Below are positions 58,808 through 64,000 of a stretch of 64,000 nucleotides of DNA, one piece after another. The stretch comes from Adiantum capillus-veneris (Eukaryota > Streptophyta > Polypodiopsida > Polypodiales > Pteridaceae). Where the stretch lies: positions 69,770,912 through 69,834,911 of the forward strand of contig CM043963.1 in the NCBI GenBank assembly GCA_014529385.2, read 5' to 3'. Numbering within the stretch: the stretch's first letter is position 1; each line of letters begins with the position of its first letter. The translations under genes and the position numbers were made by a program. The notes below the pieces were generated by a model that was given only the letters and a program-made list of their open reading frames with translations, had not been told where the DNA came from and ran no database searches.

Positions 58808-59847
58808 CTATGTCTGCTTGAAAAAAAATAGCATTAGAATTACATTTTGCTATATATCACACATAATAGCATAGCTACAGATGCATTGGTTTAAATACAT
58901 ATAGCTATGCTACATAGCACAGATAATAGCATAGATAGATAACTCAGCTTTCATTACATGCTCAATTTTGTTATATAATAGCATAGATAGGGATTTTTCA
59001 CTGTTATTACACACACATCACACACGTCTGCTATATAGCACACATAGTGCTCTCATATTATAACACAGTTCTTCTACATAACACACAAAAGAGCATAGAC
59101 AGGGATATTGTGCTATTATTACACATATCACACTCTGCATAGCACACATAATAGCATAGACATGGATACCGTGCTACTATTACACTAACATCTGCTATGT
59201 AGCACACATAGTGCTCTCATAATATTATAAAATCTGATAGCACACATAATACCATAGATAGGTATATTGTGCTATTATACACACATGTCTGCTATATAGC
59301 AGACATGATGTTGTCATACTCTGATAGAGTCCTGCTACATGGCACACATAATAGCATAGACATGACCATCGGGCTATTATTACACATAGTTATGCCAAAT
59401 AGCACTCATACTACAAGAAATACTATGACATAATAGCATAGATAGGGACATTGGCCTCTTATTACACACACTAACACTATACGGCACACATAGTGCTCTC
59501 AATATGTAATATAGCTCTTTCACATACCACACATCATATCATAGACAAGAACATTGTGCTATTCTTACACACACTTTTACTGTATAGCACACATGTTGCT
59601 ATCTTACTACAATAGAGTCCTTTTACATGGCACACTTATAGCATAGACAGGGACATTGGGCTACACTTGTGCAATATAGCACACATAATAGCGTAGGTAG
59701 AGACAATGGACTATCTTCACAAATTACTTGGCTACATATCACATATAGTAGGATGTACACAACTCCATAACACCCAATGGGTAGCTATTCATAAGAGTGA
59801 GATGTTTCACTTGAGAGTTATTCATTGTAAGAATGAGACATGTTTAC
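58808..59847 (-). repeat. Intron 1 of element A transposase with GCTATATAGCAC array
   Basis: The intron is bounded by GT (minus strand, 59,847) and AG (58,808). It is packed with ATAGCACACATAATAGCATAGA-type repeats derived from the GTGCTATATAGCAC palindrome. No gene. Confidence 0.82.
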
Positions 59848-60902
59848 CTGAGATTCATCAAGTAAGTGTATGGGATGCTCTTGATAATTTTTTCTGCCCA
59901 ATCGTTTCCGACAAATATCTTTCTTGTTTGGAGACACCCTACTGTGCTCTATCCAAAATGTAATAATTGTCTGCTTCAATTCCTCCGATAAGGACCCAGC
60001 ATTTCCAGACTTCCTTTTGCATAAGTCGAACCTCAGCGTACTTGACATAGGATCGCTGTCAAGTCTACCCAAAGCTGAATATAAATTCCTTGGATGAACA
60101 TTTAATAGCTTTGCCACTTTATGTAGAGTAACGCCTCTACCTTGGCTCCCATTATCATGCAGTAATCCATTCACCAGCATGCTGAATGTGCTTCGTTTTA
60201 AAAACATCTCGTCAGCTGATTTTGGAATCTTTAATTCCTGTAAGGAGACCTTGAGTGCAGAAATAAGGCCATTTGCAGGAAGATACAAATCTTCACAAAA
60301 TGGCAAGATTCTATCATCATTGAAAACACCTTGAAGAATTGCATTCTTATCTTCTTTCCCATAACTATGCAACTGTCTCACAATGTGCTGAACAATATTT
60401 TGTATAGTATGTTGCTTCTTGTCTTCCTTTGTGTGTACATCGACGTCCTCCCTATGACAATCTTCCGCTCCAATGTTGACGTTGGGCTGTACTTGCTTTC
60501 TTGCATGACATCGCTTTCTGTACTCACGTTTAGCCTGTGCTTCATACTTCCTCACTGCAATAATTTCATCCTCATTTAGACAAGCCTTTCTCTTGAAGTG
60601 CACTTGCGTATGAATGGTGTCTATTCCATGTGCCTCATCATAAAATCCGTGGTCCACCATCCTAGAACAGTCTACAGTAGTTTGAAATGAATGAAGTCGT
60701 ACAAAACTTCCTGATTGTAAGAGTGAACTGAAATCCATTTGTGCTGCATTGTTGAGTTCAAGAAGCTCCATTGCTGCTTGTGAGGAGGTATGAGCTGGAA
60801 CCAAAGCGAGAGGAAGGGAGTCTCCATCATCCATATTCTGAACAGGAGAGTAGGAGAGAGAGACAGAGAGAGAGAGAGATGGAGATGGGCATTGGAGGCC
60901 AT

Positions 60903-60962
<60 letters not shown>
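60903..60962. repeat. (GA)n microsatellite
   Basis: Pure GA tract in the leader of element A's transposase gene. Read on the minus strand it gives a Ser-Leu run that is not protein-coding in my view. Confidence 0.95.
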
Positions 60963-60964
<2 letters not shown>

Positions 60965-61096
60965 GAGAGGTCCTCGCGTGCTAGCCGCTGCATGTCTTTC
61001 AATCCGAGTAGTGGAGTCGTGAAGTCAGTTATCTTACCTGTATTCTTTTAAAAATTATTGACTTAAAAGCCCAGCTATGGTGCCATCCATAGCATC

Positions 61097-61124
61097 ATAC
61101 TTGGTGTCCATGGACACCAAGTAT
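61097..61124. repeat. 28-bp perfect palindrome beside right TIR of element A
   Basis: Centred between 61,110 and 61,111; one arm is ATACTTGGTGTCCA and the other its exact complement. It lies three bases inside the right TIR and shares the GGTGTC word with it. Confidence 0.9.
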
Positions 61125-61127
61125 TTA

Positions 61128-61150
61128 GACACCATTCTATGCTTTCACCC
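61128..61150 (-). repeat. Right terminal inverted repeat of element A
   Basis: Reads inward GGGTGAAAGCATAGAATGGT, the imperfect partner of 35,224-35,246. ATCT follows at 61,151-61,154. Confidence 0.85.
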
Positions 61151-61161
61151 ATCTCTCTCTC

Positions 61162-61245
61162 TGTTAGGAAATAAGACGTAGCTAAATAGATAATTGAGTA
61201 GATTACTTAATGGAGAGAGACAGATTTATATACACGAGATTATAG

Positions 61246-61280
<35 letters not shown>

Positions 61281-61926
61281 CACGATATACGTGGTTCACC
61301 CAATGTGGGCTACGTCCATGGGAAAGCAGCCACTCAATGGCTTTAGTACTTCAAAACAAGAAGTAGTTTACAAAGGGATTATACCCTTAATGGAGCTCCC
61401 GCCTTGCTTCACTCTCACCACCTCACACTCACCTTGTTGCATCAACTTCACACACTATGAAATGTGTGTAGAAATGGCCTCCTTTTATAGGCCAAAAGGA
61501 CTGCCCTCTCTTATGAGAGACAGCCATGTGTAGCCGCCCTTGTGCGAATAAGTCCAAATCGGACCCTCCAATCCGCCCATGTGTGGCCGCCCTTGAGAAG
61601 ACAAGTCCGCTTTTGAATTCGGCCACCGGCCACCGGCCATTGACTTCCGACCACCGGCCACCGGCCATTGACTACCGGCCACTAGCCAACCGACCGGTTG
61701 TTTTCCGACCACTTTCCGGCCGCCGTCCGGCCATTGAATTCCGGCCGCCGTCCGGCCATAATATTCCGGCCTTTAAAGTTGCCCCTGATTTTTGTCCGTG
61801 AAAATTTTGGTTTCCGGTGAGTGATTTTCCTTCACACACGATGGCTTCTCCTCATAATGGGGGCCTTACAAATGTGCGCTTTTACCACAGAAAATTACAA
61901 GGGTAAATCAGGCTCCATACCTAACA
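61162..61926 (-). mobile_element. 3' LTR of copia element H
   Basis: 765 bp from TGTTAGGAAATAAG to CATACCTAACA (plus-strand reading), with inverted TGTTAGG ends. On the minus strand it is preceded by the polypurine-like CCAAGTGGGAGAT. It contains a (GA)n tract at 61,249-61,277 and CCACCGGCCACCGGCCATTGAC repeats at about 61,620-61,760. Confidence 0.85.
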
Positions 61927-61986
61927 ATCTCCCACTTGGAGACTGATCTCCAAACCAAAGCTGTGACTGCTTTCCATTCTGACTTC

Positions 61987-63960
61987 TTATCCTTGAATGC
62001 CGATTGAAGATGAGCAAAAGCTCAACTTCTCCTTGTTCACCACCTTTGTAAACATGTCTGCAGGATTTTCACTTGTATGCACCTTTCCTAGCTTTAGTTG
62101 TCCCTCTTTCAAAAGAGTGCGTATGAAGTGATATCTCACCTCAATGTGCTTTGTCCTTGAATGAAAGGCTAAGTTCTTCGCAAGATGGATAGCGCTTTGG
62201 CTATCACTGTACAAGACACAATTGTCTTGTTTGAATCCAAGCTCTTCTAAGAATCTGTGAAGCCACAGAATTTCTTTGCTTGCCTCCGTCATTGCTACAT
62301 ACTCTGCTTCCGTGGTAGAAAGTGAAACCACTTTCTGCAGCTTTGAAGCCCAGCTTACTGTTGTGCCTCCAACCGTGAACACATAGCCAGTAGTGCTCCT
62401 TCGAGTATCTTTGTCACCTGCCATATCTGCATCAACATACCCTTCTAGAAAAATATCAGTTCCTCCAAAATACAAAGCATTTGTTGTTGTCCCTTTTAGA
62501 TACCTAAGTATCCACTTCACAGCTTGCCAATGCTCTTTACCTGGGTTGTCCATGAACCTACTCACAACTCCCACTGCATGTGCAATGTCTGGCCTTGTCC
62601 AGACCATAGCATACATTAGAGAACCTACCGCTGCAGCATATGGAACTTTAGACATATAGGCTATCTCCTCTTGTGTCTTTGGACACATATCCTTCGTTAG
62701 TTTAAAATGACCAGCCAAAGGTGTAGAAATTGGTTTTGCATTTTGCATTGCAAACCTTTCTAGTACCTTCTTGATGTAATCTTCTTGAGATAGCTTTATT
62801 GTCTTCTTCGTCCTGTCCCTTGATATTTTCATACCAAGTATCCTCTTTGCAGCACCTAAATCTTTCATTGAAAAAGATTTGGACAGCTCCTCTTTTAGGT
62901 CTTTGATGTCCTGCATGTTAGCACTTGCAATCAACATGTCATCAACATACAACATTAGGATGATGAATTTCCCATCTCCCAAATTCTCCGTGTAGACGTA
63001 GTGATCCGAGTTGCATCTTTTGAATCCATGATCCAACATCCATCGATCAAACTTCAAGTACCATTGTCTTGATGCTTGCTTTAAACCATACAAGCTCTTC
63101 TTTAATCTGCAAACCATTTTCTCCTTACCTTTTACTTCATACCCCTTTGGTTGAATCATGTAGATTTCCTCCTCTAAGTCACCGTGAGGGAATGCCGTAT
63201 TTACATCCATTTGCTCGAGATTTAGATCATGAGCAGCCACAAGGCTTAAGACAAGCCTAATTGAGTTCATTTTTACAACAGGAGAAAATATTTCATTGAA
63301 GTCAATACCTTTCTTTTGAGAAAAACCTTTTACCACAAGCCTAGACTTGTACCTTTTCTTCCCACCTTCTTCTTCCTTTAGCTTGTACACCCATTTGTTT
63401 TGAAGTGCCCGCTTACCTTTAGGCAACTCAACCAACTCCCATGTTTGGTTGCGATGTAGTGAGTCCATCTCCACTTGCATGCTCTTTGTCCATTCTTCTT
63501 TGGATTCATGTTGCATAGCTTCTTCATATGATTCCGGCTCTCCAGAATCTGAGATCAAGAGATGGTTGAAGGAAGGAAAAAACCTTTCTGGAGGTCTACT
63601 TGCTCTTGTAGATCTTCGGGGAATAGGTTGAGGCTCCTCATTTGGTTGACGTTGTTGCACATTGTCACCGTTTGCAGTCCTTGAGTTTTCACCGTCCTCA
63701 AGCTCCATGTACTCATCACCTGTTTCTTTTGTTTGTTTTCTTTCCAAGTAATCTTTGTACATATTTTGTTCGTTAAAAATTACATCCCTACTCCTTAAGA
63801 TTTTACCATCTTCAGGATTCCATAGGCGATACCCAAAGTCTCCTTCTCCATAGCCAATGAAGAAACACTTTTTGGACTTTGCATCTAACTTTGATCTTAG
63901 GCTTCTATCTATGTGCATGAAAGCCTCACACCCAGACACTTTGAGAAATGCATAATTCAC
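61987..63960 (-). CDS. Ty1/copia pol: integrase tail, RT and RNase H (element H)
   Basis: Open frame of 657 residues; the true frame continues upstream of 63,960, so this is the C-terminal part of the polyprotein. Seen in order: the end of integrase (CFFIGYGEGDFGYRLWNPED), RT (MDVNTAFPHGDLEEEIYM, LYGLKQASRQWY, catalytic LMLYVDDMLIA), connection, and RNase H (GYVDADMAGDKDTRRSTTGY, STTEAEYVAMTEASKE, LYSDSQSAIHLAKN, HSRTKHIEVRYHFIR). All key residues are present and no stop interrupts it, so this is the best-preserved pol in the window. Confidence 0.95.
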   Translation of the reverse strand: MNYAFLKVSGCEAFMHIDRSLRSKLDAKSKKCFFIGYGEGDFGYRLWNPEDGKILRSRDVIFNEQNMYKDYLERKQTKETGDEYMELEDGENSRTANGDNVQQRQPNEEPQPIPRRSTRASRPPERFFPSFNHLLISDSGEPESYEEAMQHESKEEWTKSMQVEMDSLHRNQTWELVELPKGKRALQNKWVYKLKEEEGGKKRYKSRLVVKGFSQKKGIDFNEIFSPVVKMNSIRLVLSLVAAHDLNLEQMDVNTAFPHGDLEEEIYMIQPKGYEVKGKEKMVCRLKKSLYGLKQASRQWYLKFDRWMLDHGFKRCNSDHYVYTENLGDGKFIILMLYVDDMLIASANMQDIKDLKEELSKSFSMKDLGAAKRILGMKISRDRTKKTIKLSQEDYIKKVLERFAMQNAKPISTPLAGHFKLTKDMCPKTQEEIAYMSKVPYAAAVGSLMYAMVWTRPDIAHAVGVVSRFMDNPGKEHWQAVKWILRYLKGTTTNALYFGGTDIFLEGYVDADMAGDKDTRRSTTGYVFTVGGTTVSWASKLQKVVSLSTTEAEYVAMTEASKEILWLHRFLEELGFKQDNCVLYSDSQSAIHLAKNLAFHSRTKHIEVRYHFIRTLLKEGQLKLGKVHTSENPADMFTKVVNKEKLSFCSSSIGIQG

Positions 63961-64000
63961 CGGTTTACCTGTCCATGCCTCTTCTGGAACTCCCCCATCC

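Larger units (their letters stand above)
54183..60834 (-). pseudogene. Element A transposase-like gene
   Basis: Exon 1 (60,834-59,848) starts MDDGDSLPLALVPAH after a (GA)n leader. It has a basic KREYRKRCHARKQ segment and an HTH-like part (HKVAKLLNVHPRNLYSALGRL, VSPNKKDICRKRLGR). Exon 2 (58,807-58,682 and 55,873-54,183, split by an LTR) carries a zinc cluster (CTCKCNVC, CVC, HTCLMGQCKNCG) and SVVNFAENYSF, where the first presumed catalytic Asp is Asn. It also has HWVWSDGAASQFKAA, FFGSGHGKGDHDGAGAVIKR and a C-terminal domain ending NAMPYEAA. It lacks the two short introns of element B's gene. Lesions: TGA 58,724-58,726 and TGA 55,416-55,418 (both for Trp), frameshifts near 54,700 and 54,310. 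Function inferred: cutting and joining the element's ends. Confidence 0.78.
35224..61150. mobile_element. Element A: two-gene TIR DNA transposon (outer copy)
   Basis: The left end GGGTGAAAGCATGAATAGGT (35,224) matches the complement of the right end (GGGTGAAAGCATAGAATGGT, reading inward from 61,150). ATCT lies on both sides (35,220-35,223; 61,151-61,154). Inside, a plus-strand accessory gene enters from the left and a minus-strand transposase-like gene from the right, converging at about 53.2-54.2 kb. Without its insertions (B, and the LTR at 55,874) it is about 11.5 kb. The 4-bp duplication and GGG end are compatible with the Sola superfamily as I recall it, but that is unverified. Both genes are defective, so this copy is dead. 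Confidence 0.85.

Noticed and set aside
60840-61002. Ser-Leu-rich N-terminal extension of the transposase frame
   Set aside because: It is translation of a (GA)n microsatellite. MDDGDSLPLAL at 60,834 is the more credible start.

Overview
The window looks like repeat-rich nuclear DNA from a land plant with a large genome. The support is plant-type retroelements: Ty1/copia elements with an initiator-Met tRNA primer site, a chromodomain Ty3 element, and Tat/Athila-like Ty3 elements. It also carries an FCP1-like domain of the plant type with a D-x-N-G motif. A seed-free plant (fern, lycophyte or bryophyte) is my guess, not something the sequence proves. I see no rRNA, tRNA, CRISPR array or ordinary single-copy host gene; almost everything is mobile-element sequence nested several layers deep.

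Left part, 1-5.76 kb. The 3' half of a Ty3 chromovirus (RT, RNase H, integrase, chromodomain, 3' LTR) is split by a 1.3-kb non-autonomous TIR element. Copia and Ty3 gag scraps follow.

Middle part, 5.76 to about 34.2 kb. An Athila/Tat-like Ty3 element on the minus strand (element C) runs from its 3' LTR at 5.76 kb to its PBS and 5' LTR at 33.4 kb. It is split by a nearly complete 10-kb Tat-like element (D, 19,955-30,012, TSD GTTAC). At its 3' end it is interrupted by a copia fragment (F) and a minus-strand gag-bearing element (E).

Right part, 35.2-61.15 kb. This is the most interesting part: two related, very large two-gene DNA transposons, one inside the other. Outer element A (35,224-61,150, TSD ATCT) carries a plus-strand accessory gene and a minus-strand transposase-like gene that converge. 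Inner element B (40,545-52,137, TSD AAAG, perfect 22-bp TIRs) has the same plan in the opposite orientation. In both, the accessory gene has a conserved N-terminal domain, a RING-H2-like zinc finger, an acidic/basic low-complexity region and an FCP1/NIF-like HAD domain with Asn at the second catalytic position. The transposase-like gene has an N-terminal HTH-like region, a Cys-rich zinc cluster, a probable RNase H-like core (motifs WSDGAASQFK and HGKGxHDGAG) and a small C-terminal beta-rich domain. Each element's introns and spacers are filled with its own short palindrome (GTGCTATATAGCAC in A, ATACCGGTAT in B). Both copies are dead: A's transposase holds a 2.8-kb LTR insertion, B's a 2.1-kb TRIM-like element, and all genes carry nonsense and frameshift lesions.

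Far right, 61.16-64 kb. The 3' LTR and an intact RT/RNase H reading frame of a Ty1/copia element on the minus strand.

Identity calls rest on motif recognition and on comparing repeats within the window. No database search was possible.
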